Counted from the stretch's first letter, positions 37,075-46,282 are shown. The stretch: DNA of 64,000 bases from Bin5 sp965207495 (GCA_965207495.1 OZ242287.1:3658001-3722000); one strand, 5' to 3'. Numbers and translations: made by a program. Notes: generated from the letters alone by a model not told the origin.

Positions 37075-38130
37075 ATGACCGACAGAGTAGGTTACACCCT
37101 CGAAGACATGCGGCCAGGCGCTGAAGTCGCAGTGCGAATCTGCATGGCAGTACAGCCCGGCGAACGCGTCCTTATTCTGGGCGACGAAGGCTCTTCGCTG
37201 ATCAGCCAGGCACTGGCCGATGCCGCAGGCCCCATCGCAGAGGCAGTAGAGACTCACACGTTGGAATCGCTGGGCACCCGCCCCATAACCGAAATGCCGG
37301 CAGGGCTACAGAACACATTGGAACAGTATCAACCTCACGTCAGTTTCTATACCGCCAGCAGCCGGCCTGGTGAGCTCAAGTTCCGAATGGCCTATATGCC
37401 GGCTGTGATGCAAGCGAATCCTGCCGGGGCCCGCCACGGCCATATGATCAATATCACGCCTCCCCTGATGATGCAGGGGATGCGAGTCGATTACCAGCAG
37501 ATCTACGAAGTAACGATGCGAGTACACGAGATTGCAAGTCAAGCTAAGGAGATCCAAGTCACGAATCCGAAGGGTACCGACTTCACCGCCACCTTGAATC
37601 CCGATTTCAACTGGATACCATGCCATGGGCTTTACCACGAGCCAGGAAAATGGGGCAACCTGCCGGAAGGGGAGACCTTCACTTCACCTGGAAACGCAAA
37701 CGGTGTGCTTGTGGTGGACGAGCTCGGCGACTACTTCAGCGAACGATACGGAATCCTCGAAACACCGGTCAGATTTGAGGTGGAAGAAGGACGCGTAAAA
37801 TCTGTGCAGAGTAAAGACAGATCTTTGGAAGAAGATGTCCAGTCTTATATCTTCGGCGCCGAGAACGCCGATAGGGTTGGAGAATTCGCTATTGGTACCA
37901 ACATCGCTTTGACAGGGCTTGTTGGCAATCTGTTACAGGACGAGAAGTTTCCAGGCGTGCATGTTGCTTTCGGCGACCCCTACGGTAAGCAGACGGGCGC
38001 CGACTGGAAGTCCGACCACCATGTCGATGTCATTCCAACGCAATGCACAATTGACGTGGACGGAAGAGTTATAATGTCGGACGGAGAGTTTGCGGCTGAA
38101 ATACTCGGGGATCAACTGCCGAAAGCTTGA
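37075..38130 (+). CDS. M29-type aminopeptidase (AmpS/PepS-like)
   Basis: A 351-residue protein with the sequence pattern of thermophilic M29 aminopeptidases. Metal-binding segments are recognisable: PEGETFTSPG (first Glu), VGEFAIGTN (second Glu), VHVAFGDPYG (His and Tyr) and SDHHVDVI (His and Asp). These enzymes remove N-terminal residues with two metal ions such as cobalt or zinc. The start is supported by GGGAGGACC upstream. It is 86 bp after trkH and followed by a hairpin near 38162. The N-terminal ~90 residues are less typical, so confidence in exact activity is moderate. Confidence 0.78.
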   Translation: MTDRVGYTLEDMRPGAEVAVRICMAVQPGERVLILGDEGSSLISQALADAAGPIAEAVETHTLESLGTRPITEMPAGLQNTLEQYQPHVSFYTASSRPGELKFRMAYMPAVMQANPAGARHGHMINITPPLMMQGMRVDYQQIYEVTMRVHEIASQAKEIQVTNPKGTDFTATLNPDFNWIPCHGLYHEPGKWGNLPEGETFTSPGNANGVLVVDELGDYFSERYGILETPVRFEVEEGRVKSVQSKDRSLEEDVQSYIFGAENADRVGEFAIGTNIALTGLVGNLLQDEKFPGVHVAFGDPYGKQTGADWKSDHHVDVIPTQCTIDVDGRVIMSDGEFAAEILGDQLPKA

Positions 38131-38161
38131 GACGCTCCGCTTCTCTTTGCACAAAAAGAAT

Positions 38162-38200
38162 CGCCCATCCAGTTCAGCGCTGGCTGAAACAGGACGGGCG
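38162..38200 (-). terminator. Intrinsic terminator for the DUF4268 gene (minus strand)
   Basis: CGCCCATCC and GGACGGGCG form a stem with one mismatch, and the inner TTCAG/CTGAA adds another. Read on the minus strand, the hairpin is followed by ATTCTTTTT. It sits between convergent genes and may also stop plus-strand transcription, though no T-run follows on that side. Confidence 0.6.
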
Positions 38201-38258
38201 ACGCATTTAAGGTATCGTAGTTAGCTACAGCGAGATTCGTCCGTTGACTCCTGCGACG

Positions 38259-39353
38259 CTAGTTGCCGGCGCCGAAAGTTGAGATTCGCGGGCGAAATGC
38301 TCGGTCAAAAGCCTCCAGCTTTTCCCTGAACCAGTCATGCTGCTCCTGCCACTGTGAACGGTTGGTCGGGTCGGCATTGTACTTGCGTAACATCACCTGA
38401 CCTTGCTTGTGTTCTGGCAGTTCGCGCCACTCCAGTGCGTCGCCGATCTCCGCCCCTATCTCGCCGCGCTGCTGGTAAAGTGTGTTATAGGAAACCTCGG
38501 CGTCACCCTCACGAATCACCAGTTGAACCCCGATTCCGCCTTCTCGCATATTGTTAAAGGCAGTCATTCGCAGGCGCCAGTGTCCTACGTCAAAATTCAT
38601 CCAGTTCTGTGAACGAGGTGTGCCCGGACGGATGAAACTTCCGCCGTCTTCCAGATGCTTCCGCAGTGCTTGCCAGTACTCCATCTGCAGTTCGTTTTCT
38701 ACGAGCTGATATTCCAGTTGAAGTTCATTCTCGACCTGTTGCAGTTGATCCTCTAGAGACGTATCGTCGGCTTCGGCCGCAGGGGTTGGGGCAGGAGTCG
38801 GAATCGGGCTCGGGGTCGGAGTCGGGCTCGTCGCGGTACCAGGGCTGCTCCCTTCCGTTGCGACTGAACTTTCCACCCAACCAGATGGCTTGCTAACCAG
38901 ATAAAACTTGGGAGCTAGCGGCGATTCGCCGATACGCCACAGCTCAACTTCCAGGCCGAAAAATCGAATGTTATTGTTTGTAATTTCGTTCAGCCAGTCC
39001 AGTGTATTCCGGTCCTCCTGAGTAAACTCAGCGGCCACCCACACCATCGTAACTGCTTTCAACTCTGCCGCGTAGGTGAGCAGTTGCCCTAAGTGGCTCT
39101 GGTCTGTATGTTCCAGTTGATTTTCGATTACAACGTAGCCGCCGCCGCTGCCGCGTGAACGGCAGACCACGCCTCGCGGGTAAGGTGAGACCCAGCCCTC
39201 GGTGTCTTCCAACTCAAGGTCCATGTTTATCGCTTCACCGAGTAGGGCCAGACTGTCGCCTCGTGCCAGCCAAGTAGCAAAGTCGCTGTCCTCACTAACC
39301 CATACTGTTCGCAGTTCCACTTGTTCCAGGCGGCCAAAGTCAAACTGAATCAT
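38259..39353 (-). CDS. DUF4268 protein with degenerate PD-(D/E)XK nuclease-like domain
   Basis: A 364-residue protein. Residues about 1-155 resemble the nuclease-like N-terminal domain often fused to DUF4268, with the core VVIENQLEHTD and HLGQLLTYAAEL; E77-x-Q79 supplies the E-x-Q/K part. Relatives I know carry an 'ADILC' strand with a catalytic Asp just before; here it is RGVVC, so Asp is Gly61. A Thr/Pro-rich linker (TPTPTPSP) and a coiled stretch with an 11-residue tandem duplication (VENELQLEYQL then VENELQMEYWQ) lead to the C-terminal DUF4268 domain (about 235-360). Function unknown; DUF4268 proteins occur near defence genes. GGAGGAG precedes the ATG, and a minus-strand terminator follows. 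Confidence 0.75.
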   Translation of the reverse strand: MIQFDFGRLEQVELRTVWVSEDSDFATWLARGDSLALLGEAINMDLELEDTEGWVSPYPRGVVCRSRGSGGGYVVIENQLEHTDQSHLGQLLTYAAELKAVTMVWVAAEFTQEDRNTLDWLNEITNNNIRFFGLEVELWRIGESPLAPKFYLVSKPSGWVESSVATEGSSPGTATSPTPTPSPIPTPAPTPAAEADDTSLEDQLQQVENELQLEYQLVENELQMEYWQALRKHLEDGGSFIRPGTPRSQNWMNFDVGHWRLRMTAFNNMREGGIGVQLVIREGDAEVSYNTLYQQRGEIGAEIGDALEWRELPEHKQGQVMLRKYNADPTNRSQWQEQHDWFREKLEAFDRAFRPRISTFGAGN

Positions 39354-39547
39354 TCTTACGTCTCCTCCTATTACGAAACGCTCGTCATTTTGTGTCTAGT
39401 GTAAGCCATACCCGGAACGATTTTTCCGAAGGGGCGCTGCCCGATTATTGATGTATGAAAGGGGGCTTTCCTGATCCGAAAGCGTAGGACTCCACATCAT
39501 AGTTTTACACGAACTAAATGTATAGCGCAAGCGACGATTTTGCTAAT

Positions 39548-39576
39548 TTGACAGTGCGCGAACGCACCCGTATTAT
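39548..39576 (+). promoter_or_regulatory. Sigma-70 promoter of tRNA-Gly
   Basis: TTGACA at 39548 and TATTAT at 39571 are separated by exactly 17 bp, 60 bp upstream of the mature tRNA. The spacer holds a dyad, GTGCG-CGAA-CGCAC (39554-39567). Confidence 0.75.
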
Positions 39577-39636
39577 AGTGATGACGTTTCGCAGGCCTCA
39601 TTTCCAAGCGTGCGTAGCTCACAGCGCCATCAATTT

Positions 39637-39708
39637 GCGGGCGTAGTTCAGTGGTAGAACGTCAGCTTCCCAAGCTGAATGTCGACGGTTCGAGTCCGTT
39701 CGCCCGCT
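39637..39708 (+). tRNA. tRNA-Gly (anticodon CCC)
   Basis: A 72-nt cloverleaf: acceptor GCGGGCG/CGCCCGC with discriminator T, a short D arm (AGTTCAGTGGTAGAACG), anticodon stem TCAGC/GCTGA with the loop TTCCCAA giving anticodon CCC (reads GGG), and T arm ACGG-TTCGAGT-CCGT. CCA is not encoded. It stands alone between the DUF4268 gene and the sialidase-like gene. Confidence 0.95.
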
Positions 39709-39815
39709 CTCTTCTTATTGCTCTCCTGGCCTCCTTGGCCATGGGTCTGGCCTCCGACGCCCTTCAGCCTTTCCGTTGACCGAATCCCTGACGAAAACCC
39801 GCCTGTGCGGCAGCC

Positions 39816-40889
39816 TCAACTGTCCAACAGATCCCTTTCGGCTACGCGCAACCGGAGGTCACCCTGGCCTGTAGTCACCCAGAGCTGTCCTGGGCCGTAT
39901 TCAAAGACGTATGGATAGGATATCCAGGCATCCTTCTCGCGGGCGATCACACGCGGCGCCGACCAGCTGACACCCTCGTCTTCAGACAACGAGATGGAAA
40001 GTTCCTCTCGATGCCAACTTGCCTCGTCTTCCGACAGTTGGCCGCTGCGGCGGGGAAAGCTGTCAGCCCCCTCAGGATGGAGGCGGTTCCAGGCAAGTAA
40101 GATACGCCCGCTCTGCAGTCGAATCAGATAACCCGGCGACGTACTGGCTTCGATCGAACTGGGTCGGATCGTACGCCACGACAGGCCTTCATCGTAAGAA
40201 ATCGCTTCCCAGAAACGGTCCCAATTCGTGCGAATAAGCATCCAGAGAGTGCCGTCCCGCCTCTCTATGAATGTCGGCTCGAAAGCGCCATCGTGGTGTC
40301 CATGTCCGCCCAGGTCAATAATATTGCTGCCTCGCCAACTCTTCCCACCATCCCCTGAAGAGTAGACCCGAATGGCATTTCTCCCTGGGCGGCGCAGGTA
40401 GAACTGGTTCGTAATGACGATTCTGCCGTTGGCAGTTTCAATCATATTAATGGGAGGATGACCGCACACCCCGCGAAATAAACGCTGACGGTCAACCCAC
40501 GTAGCCCCTCCATCCAGGCTGCGAATAGCCCAGAGGTCACCGCGTGCATCGACGCCCGGTTCGCCGCTGTCATCGTCCCAATTCAGGACCCGCTCGTCCA
40601 TCCAGACTAGGACCAGTGTGCCGTCTCTTGTAGACAGCAGTTGACCCGAATTCCGTGGAATCCCAGTTCCTGGAGAAGGCAGCTCTTCCCCATCGCCGCG
40701 GAAAATGGGGCGCGGCGCTTGCCAGGTCGACCCATCATCGAAGCTGGTGATTGTGGCGTTGCCAGACACAGCCATAAGTCCCCCATCAGGCAACCTGACG
40801 AAGGGCCGTCTCGCTTCAACCGACAGAGGCTGGCATACTGGGTCGATCCAGCGTTCAATTGAGCCGCTCTCTCCGGTTGGGTCACTCAT
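39816..40889 (-). CDS. Sialidase-like Asp-box beta-propeller protein
   Basis: About 357 residues from the ATG at 40889 (MSDPTGESGS), preceded by GGAGG; the frame stays open to 40943. It has five Asp boxes (S-x-D-x-G-x-x-W): SFDDGSTW, SLDGGATW, SGDGGKSW, SYDEGLSW and SEDEGVSW, the mark of six-bladed exo-alpha-sialidase-type propellers. RRPFVRLPDGG near the N-terminus supplies Arg residues that may bind a carboxylate. No signal peptide is evident, so it is probably cytoplasmic. Substrate could be sialic acid or another glycan or non-sugar ester. It points away from the SLC13 permease gene at 41326. Confidence 0.85.
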   Translation of the reverse strand: MSDPTGESGSIERWIDPVCQPLSVEARRPFVRLPDGGLMAVSGNATITSFDDGSTWQAPRPIFRGDGEELPSPGTGIPRNSGQLLSTRDGTLVLVWMDERVLNWDDDSGEPGVDARGDLWAIRSLDGGATWVDRQRLFRGVCGHPPINMIETANGRIVITNQFYLRRPGRNAIRVYSSGDGGKSWRGSNIIDLGGHGHHDGAFEPTFIERRDGTLWMLIRTNWDRFWEAISYDEGLSWRTIRPSSIEASTSPGYLIRLQSGRILLAWNRLHPEGADSFPRRSGQLSEDEASWHREELSISLSEDEGVSWSAPRVIAREKDAWISYPYVFEYGPGQLWVTTGQGDLRLRVAERDLLDS

Positions 40890-40943
40890 CCTTTGGACCT
40901 CCAGAAGCATTACTCGCAACAGCCAAGTTTGGACCTGCCGCAC

Positions 40944-41325
40944 GCCGTTCGTACCTCAAATGATTACACGAACAATAGCACGATGGACTTTCAGCGTCAA
41001 CACGAATTCTTGCATAGTGGCCAGCTGAATTCGATGGCCCGTCACACCCTTACTACGCACTTCCGGGCTTGACTCAGTATGGGCAAGACAGTATCCTGAT
41101 AATCGTCCCCGTACGAAAATTGCATTCCCGCCTTTTTGTTCCTGCTTCTTCACTATGCGAAAATCGTTGGCAGAAGTGAGCAGGCTCTTGAACTCTTCAC
41201 ACCAATGCATTGCTGCTATGAATGCCCGAAACTCAGTTCTGCCCGCTCACTGTCCCTGCAGGCATCCCGGTATAATCCAGTGCAAAAGTGAAACGACCCT
41301 GTGTGACCTCAAGAAATAACCTGAT
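40944..41325. other. Intergenic region upstream of the SLC13 permease; weak promoter only
   Basis: About 380 bp between divergent genes. TATAAT occurs at 41271, 50 bp before the permease start, without a recognisable -35. Frames on the minus strand here (for example 40956-41210) have no family likeness or ribosome site and are not called. Confidence 0.4.
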
Positions 41326-43266
41326 ATGACCGCTGACATGATCATTCTAGTCGCCATTCTCATCGTGGCGACCTATCTCTATCTGACGGACTGGCTAGCA
41401 ACTGAAACGACTTCGGCTCTTGCCATCGCGTCCCTTGCCCTGTCCGGAATACTGGATTCTCGCGAGGCATTGTCAGGATTCGCAAGCACCGCCACGCTGA
41501 CGGTGGGCGCAATGTTCGTGATCAGCGGCGGCCTGCTGCGCACAGGCGCGCTGGAGATCGTGACAATCGGCCTGGCGCGATTCTCAGGCGGCAGTCCCCG
41601 CCGGCTGCTGATCCTGTTAGGTGGGGTCATCCCACTGGCCAGCGCCATCATGAACAACACGCCCGTCGTCGTCATGATGGCGCCCGTCGTCCTTTCCCTC
41701 AGCCAGCGTTTCCGAATTCAGCCGTCCAAACTGCTCATCCCTCTGAGTTATTTCGCCGTGTTGGGCGGCACGATCACACTGCTCGGCACAAGTACGAACA
41801 TCCTTGTCGACGACCTCTACCGGGCCACGGGTGGACCGGGTTTCAACCTGTTGACCTTCACCCCGCTCGGTCTGATCTTTACGGTGGCCGGCGGAATCTT
41901 TATCGTTTTGACCAGCCAGAGGCTACTGCCTGACAGGTCGCCAGCAGGCAGCCTGGGCGAAGGCCGCCACCAGAGTACGCCGTTCGTCGCCGAACTGCTC
42001 GTTGAGGAATCAAGCCCGTTACTCGGCCAGAATGTTGGAGAACTATTCAGCGAGGCCGCCAGCGTCCGATTCTCGCGGCGCAGGTCCGAGCGTCACCATC
42101 GACGCCTGACCCACTTGCGCGGCGCGCTTCACAGCAACGGCGAATCGGCCCAGGACCGGATCGAACTCCTCGAACTCCTGCGCGACGGCAGGCCCCACCG
42201 CGCCCGGCGGCCCCACCCGTCTCGCTTCGGGCTGGTCAGACGTTCCGAGCCGGATGACGCAGAGTCACTTCGAATCCAGGCCGGCGACGTACTGGTCATT
42301 TGCGGGGCTCCACCTGTGATTGCCCGCTTTATCGAAACTTACTCGGGTTACGTGTCAGAGCCGGGGCAGTTTGCGCCGCCACCATCCGAAAGGTCGTCCG
42401 GCGCCTCGCCAGCCCTGCGCATTGTCGAGGCCGTCATACTACCGGACTCAATAGCAATTGGCCGTCAGCTTGCACAACTGGAATTCGAAGATAGCCATCA
42501 AGTTCATGTGCTGGGGCTGCAGCGTAGGGGCGGCCAACGCCGAGTCGGCCCCCGACACGCGCGTCTCAACAGCGGGGATGTCCTGCTCCTGCAAGGGACC
42601 CGGGCCGGCCTGCACGCGGTGAGCGAGATCTTCAAACTTCTCCTCGTCGAGGGCGTGGAGTCCGCCATTGTCAGGCGCGCCAAGAATCGTCCCGCCCTCA
42701 TTATCATGGGCGCGGTGATCCTCCTGGCCAGCCTGACCGACATCCCAATCGTCATGCTGGCGCTGGGAGGAGCGGGACTGATGGTCGCCACACGCTGCCT
42801 GCGCGCCGATGAGGCGATGTCGTCACTCGACGGGGCAACACTGTTGCTGCTCGCCGGCACGATCCCAATGGGAATAGCTATGCAGAAGACCGGCCTTGCC
42901 CAGCTGCTCGTGGATCAGCTGATTGCGGTCTCAGGCCAGGTCAGCCCGGTCGTCATGATCTCCCTTTTCTATCTCTTCACCAGCCTGCTGACCCAACTGA
43001 TCAGCAACAACGCCGTTGCCGTGCTCCTCACCCCGATCGCGCTGTCCATGGCCGCCACGTTGCAGGTGAATCCACAGCCGCTGCTTATGACAATCGCCTT
43101 CGGGGCATCGGCCAGCTTTATGACGCCGATGGGATACCAGACAAACGCCATTGTAAGAGGCGCCGGCGGGTATACGTTTGGCGACTATCTGCGTATTGGG
43201 ATTCCGCTTACTATCATCATGTGGGCGCTGGCAACGTTCTTGATACCAATATTCTGGCCGCTGTAA
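41326..43266 (+). CDS. SLC13/DASS-type permease with cytosolic RCK_C domains
   Basis: A 646-residue transporter: about six helices, a soluble middle (about 205-450) with two TrkA-C-like (RCK_C) modules, and about six more helices. The paired sodium/carboxylate motifs are kept: SAIMNNTPVVV in the first half and QLISNNAVAVLL in the second, plus GTSTNILV and GYQTNAIV. Such proteins carry divalent anions (sulfate, C4-dicarboxylates, citrate). In the first RCK_C module an Arg/His-rich insert of about 55 residues (near 248-303, FSRRRSERHHRRL) interrupts the usual sequence. It stands upstream of the SMP-30 and sugar-acid genes and may bring in the acid substrate. Confidence 0.88.
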   Translation: MTADMIILVAILIVATYLYLTDWLATETTSALAIASLALSGILDSREALSGFASTATLTVGAMFVISGGLLRTGALEIVTIGLARFSGGSPRRLLILLGGVIPLASAIMNNTPVVVMMAPVVLSLSQRFRIQPSKLLIPLSYFAVLGGTITLLGTSTNILVDDLYRATGGPGFNLLTFTPLGLIFTVAGGIFIVLTSQRLLPDRSPAGSLGEGRHQSTPFVAELLVEESSPLLGQNVGELFSEAASVRFSRRRSERHHRRLTHLRGALHSNGESAQDRIELLELLRDGRPHRARRPHPSRFGLVRRSEPDDAESLRIQAGDVLVICGAPPVIARFIETYSGYVSEPGQFAPPPSERSSGASPALRIVEAVILPDSIAIGRQLAQLEFEDSHQVHVLGLQRRGGQRRVGPRHARLNSGDVLLLQGTRAGLHAVSEIFKLLLVEGVESAIVRRAKNRPALIIMGAVILLASLTDIPIVMLALGGAGLMVATRCLRADEAMSSLDGATLLLLAGTIPMGIAMQKTGLAQLLVDQLIAVSGQVSPVVMISLFYLFTSLLTQLISNNAVAVLLTPIALSMAATLQVNPQPLLMTIAFGASASFMTPMGYQTNAIVRGAGGYTFGDYLRIGIPLTIIMWALATFLIPIFWPL

Positions 43267-43352
43267 TTCTGGGCAGGCGGGCGGCTGGTCTGCGATAATG
43301 TCGAGCAGAAGCAAGACACTCACTCACCGTCTTTCAAGAAGGAGAAACCTAC

Positions 43353-44333
43353 ATGTCCACGCCATCGTTGGCTGAAAGGGATTGGAGCGGAGGCGTTGTT
43401 CGTTACCCTGACCCCGCCGTCGAGGTGCTTGATGACCGCTTCAGCGGTTACAGGATCGGCAACGCGGTCGTTGAACGACTCTTCACAGGTTGCCGTTGGG
43501 CTGAAGGCCCCGTCTGGTTCGGAGACGCCCGAAGTCTGATCTGGAGCGACATTCCTAACAACCGCATGTTGTGTTGGCACGAGGAGAGCCAGGAGGTAAG
43601 CGTCTATCGCAGTCCTTCCCACCACACCAACGGCAATACACGCGATCGACAGGGCAGGCTCATATCCTGCGAACACACCGGCCGCCGCGTAACCCGTACC
43701 GAGCCCGACGGTTCGATCACCGTCTTGATGGACAGTTTTGAAGGCAAGCGGCTCAGCTCTCCCAACGACGTTGTGGTTCACTCGGACGGAAGCGTCTGGT
43801 TCACCGACCCTGGTTACGGCATCATGCTCAACTACGAAGGCGCGGTGGCCGAACCGGAACTGCCGACGCGCGTTTACCGGCTGGACCCGGAAACGGGCGA
43901 AGCCACGATCGTAGCCGACGACTTTCTGCGTCCCAACGGACTCTGTTTTTCACCCGAAGAAGACCTGCTCTACATTGTGGATACGGGGCGTTCGCACGAC
44001 CCCAACGGTCCTTCCCACATCCGCGTCTTCGACGTAACCGCAGACAACCGCCTCGAGAATGGCCGCCTCTTTGTCGACATGAACCCGGGCATGGCCGATG
44101 GGATTCGCTGCGACGTAGATGGCAACCTTTGGGCCGCTGCCGGTTGGGCCGGGGCCGGTTTTGACGGCGTACACTGCTACGCACCCGACGGGACCCGAAT
44201 CGGCCAGATTCATCTGCCTGAGATCTGCGCCAATCTCTGTTTCGGGGGCGCGGGCAAGAACAGACTATTTATGGCAAGCAGCCAGTCGCTCTACGCCGTA
44301 TACGTGGAAACGGCCGGCGCGCAGCATCCCTAG
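43353..44333 (+). CDS. SMP-30/gluconolactonase family protein, copy 1
   Basis: A 326-residue six-bladed beta-propeller lactonase. Metal-binding residues of the family are visible: E in RWAEGPVWF, N in NGNTRD, N in SSPNDVVVHSDG and D in GMADGIRCD. Such enzymes hydrolyse sugar lactones (glucono-, xylono- or galacturono-lactone) to the free acid. It is clearly related to the gene at 51244, sharing EHxxxRVTRTExDGS and SPNDxVVxSDG. It starts with AAGGAG upstream, 86 bp after the permease, and is followed by a small gene and then, convergently, by a uronate-dehydrogenase-like gene. Confidence 0.9.
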   Translation: MSTPSLAERDWSGGVVRYPDPAVEVLDDRFSGYRIGNAVVERLFTGCRWAEGPVWFGDARSLIWSDIPNNRMLCWHEESQEVSVYRSPSHHTNGNTRDRQGRLISCEHTGRRVTRTEPDGSITVLMDSFEGKRLSSPNDVVVHSDGSVWFTDPGYGIMLNYEGAVAEPELPTRVYRLDPETGEATIVADDFLRPNGLCFSPEEDLLYIVDTGRSHDPNGPSHIRVFDVTADNRLENGRLFVDMNPGMADGIRCDVDGNLWAAAGWAGAGFDGVHCYAPDGTRIGQIHLPEICANLCFGGAGKNRLFMASSQSLYAVYVETAGAQHP

Positions 44334-44362
44334 ATTCACTTGTGAACGAAAGAGAGATTCCA

Positions 44363-44584
44363 ATGTCCCACAGCATACACTCAACATTGCAGAGTATACT
44401 TAGTGACGAGCGGGCAAAGGCCGTCCTGGAGAAGCACATGCCCGGCGCCTCCTCCCATCCAGACCTGCCCATGGCCATGCACATGACCTTGCAGCAAATC
44501 TCCTACTACCCGGAGGCGGCCGAGGCAGGCCTCTCACAGGAAAAACTGCAGGCGATTGACGCCGACTTGAAGGCACTAGGCTAA
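44363..44584 (+). CDS. Small helical protein of unknown function
   Basis: A 73-residue protein from the ATG at 44363, chosen over the in-frame GTG at 44342 because AGAGAG lies before it. It resembles short helical modules seen at the ends of some carbohydrate-active proteins: LxxILxxERAKAVLEKHMPG, then HPDLPMAMHMTLQQIS and LQAIDADLKALG. No catalytic motif. It follows the SMP-30 gene by about 30 bp and probably shares its transcript. Confidence 0.6.
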   Translation: MSHSIHSTLQSILSDERAKAVLEKHMPGASSHPDLPMAMHMTLQQISYYPEAAEAGLSQEKLQAIDADLKALG

Positions 44585-44617
44585 GGAAAGTCCGAAAGGC
44601 AGCTTCTCCGGGCTTAG

Positions 44618-45355
44618 TTACAGACTGCCGCGGCGCCGCGCCATGTCGAAGGCGTCGTCCTGGGGTGAATAGTTGAGGATTTCCTTGGTGTCGGTCATGT
44701 CGAGGCGTTTGTAGCGGTTGTCCGAAATGCCGTGGAAGTTGCCAAACATGACATCGGCGCCGGCCTCGACCGCGGCTGCAATCAGGCTCGCGTTGTCCTC
44801 CAGCGTCTGAATGATTTCGACATACTCATGATCCCAGTGGATCCATTCAGAGTCGCGCGCCTGAACAGCGCCGAAACGGAGGCAAAGCGACGAAAGGCCG
44901 TGCGCGGCAGAATAATATCGGCCCAGGGCCTCGCCCCAGCATTTTGTCGCGCCATACAGGTTGATCGGATAGACGGGCTGGCTGGTGTGGACCTGCTGAT
45001 CGCGCGGATAACCTAACACGGCATTGATGCTGCTGGCGTAAACGACCCGCCGGCAGCCGGCTTGACGCGCGGCCTCAAAGACATTGTAAGTGGCAATCAC
45101 GTTGTTTGGTAACAGGCTCTCCCAGGGGGCATCCATGCTCGGATCCGCCCCCAGGTGGACTACGGTGTCGACGCCGTCAAAGAGCGGTCGAATCGCGTCG
45201 AAATCGCTTAAATCCGCCTGGGTGAAGGGGTCACCCTTCGTATCCTCCGGTTTTGCAATGTCCGTGAGCACGAATTCATAGTCATCAGAATAGGCATCGC
45301 GGAAGAAACTACCGATTTTGCCGGCTGCCCCGGTTAAAAGGATTTTTCGAGTCAT
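44618..45355 (-). CDS. NAD-dependent epimerase/uronate dehydrogenase-like SDR
   Basis: A 245-residue short-chain oxidoreductase. The NAD motif is LLTGAAGKIGSFFRDAY, the catalytic Tyr-x3-Lys is YGATK (with SSIN upstream), and VVHLGADPSMDAPWESL resembles uronate dehydrogenases, which oxidise galacturonate or glucuronate to the aldarolactone. It sits between an SMP-30 lactonase and a xylonate-type dehydratase, so it could supply the lactone those enzymes use. The exact sugar is inferred from context. Confidence 0.83.
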   Translation of the reverse strand: MTRKILLTGAAGKIGSFFRDAYSDDYEFVLTDIAKPEDTKGDPFTQADLSDFDAIRPLFDGVDTVVHLGADPSMDAPWESLLPNNVIATYNVFEAARQAGCRRVVYASSINAVLGYPRDQQVHTSQPVYPINLYGATKCWGEALGRYYSAAHGLSSLCLRFGAVQARDSEWIHWDHEYVEIIQTLEDNASLIAAAVEAGADVMFGNFHGISDNRYKRLDMTDTKEILNYSPQDDAFDMARRRGSL

Positions 45356-45409
45356 ATCAGAACCTCATCTATCGTTTTGGAGGCAGACCGCCGACGTCGC
45401 TCTGCCAGT

Positions 45410-46144
45410 TCAACCCTCTTTTTCTATCACACCAACATACTGTCCACCGGTTGCGCCAATGAACTCAGCTACGCGCCAGCCGGTTCCCGCCGCGATCTCC
45501 TGCATCTCTCGTTGAGAGACCATCAGATAGTCGAACCAGTCGCCGATCAGATCACGGTAGCGCACCCGAAGTCGAATCTCGCCGGCCATACGCCCGCGCT
45601 GCCGGTTCCGGTCATGGTAGCCAAGATGCTCTGGCTTGTCTGTTCCATAGATGTCGAGCGACTCTGCCACGATACGGGCGTTCCGGCTGGTGAGTTTCTT
45701 GAGTCGGCGAAGCATCCATCTTGCCCGCCTCGGGTTCGCAAACAGCCCGAAATTATTGCCCATCATCAAAACGGTATCAAAAGTGCCAAGTGATGCGTCA
45801 GCTCTGTGGAAGGGCAGCTGCCGCACATTCTTCACGCCTCGCCGGCGGCAGATCTCGAGCGCGCCGGGCGAAACATCGATGCCAACCACCTCATGACCTC
45901 TTTCCTGCAGATACAGCGCAAAGCGGCCGGCTCCCACGCCCACATCCAGGACGCGGCCGCGCACGAATTCCATCGCCTGCTGCATGCGGGGAGGCCATTC
46001 GGCGTAGGGCGCAAAATAGGCGGGCAGATTGTCTGTTGCCATGAGATAACCGTCATCACGCTCGATGAACTCATCACAGGCTTCTCCGGCAAAATGGTGG
46101 TTCAGCAGGAGGCCGAAGGCATCCTGGCCCTGTTCACTCTTCAT
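45410..46144 (-). CDS. Class I SAM-dependent methyltransferase
   Basis: A 244-residue enzyme with glycine loop LDVGVGAGRFALYL and acidic residue VVGIDVSPG, then LMMGNNFGLF. The N-terminal 50 residues (FIERDDGYLMATDNLPAYFAPY) may form a lid. Substrate unknown. It lies about 55 bp upstream of the SDR gene on the same strand and is divergent from the dehydratase gene. Confidence 0.82.
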   Translation of the reverse strand: MKSEQGQDAFGLLLNHHFAGEACDEFIERDDGYLMATDNLPAYFAPYAEWPPRMQQAMEFVRGRVLDVGVGAGRFALYLQERGHEVVGIDVSPGALEICRRRGVKNVRQLPFHRADASLGTFDTVLMMGNNFGLFANPRRARWMLRRLKKLTSRNARIVAESLDIYGTDKPEHLGYHDRNRQRGRMAGEIRLRVRYRDLIGDWFDYLMVSQREMQEIAAGTGWRVAEFIGATGGQYVGVIEKEG

Positions 46145-46282
46145 CCGCGATTCCCCGGTTGACTACAAGAAAGAGGTCCGTTCGACGGTTGTCCATCTTA
46201 CTCGCCCGTGCTATAAAGAGCAAGCAGAAGGCCCCGGAAATCCAGACAACATCAGGAACTTTTCTCCGCAAAGGAAGCGATA

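Noticed and set aside
40956..41210. 84-codon minus-strand frame upstream of the SLC13 permease
   Set aside because: No ribosome site, atypical composition and no recognisable domain.
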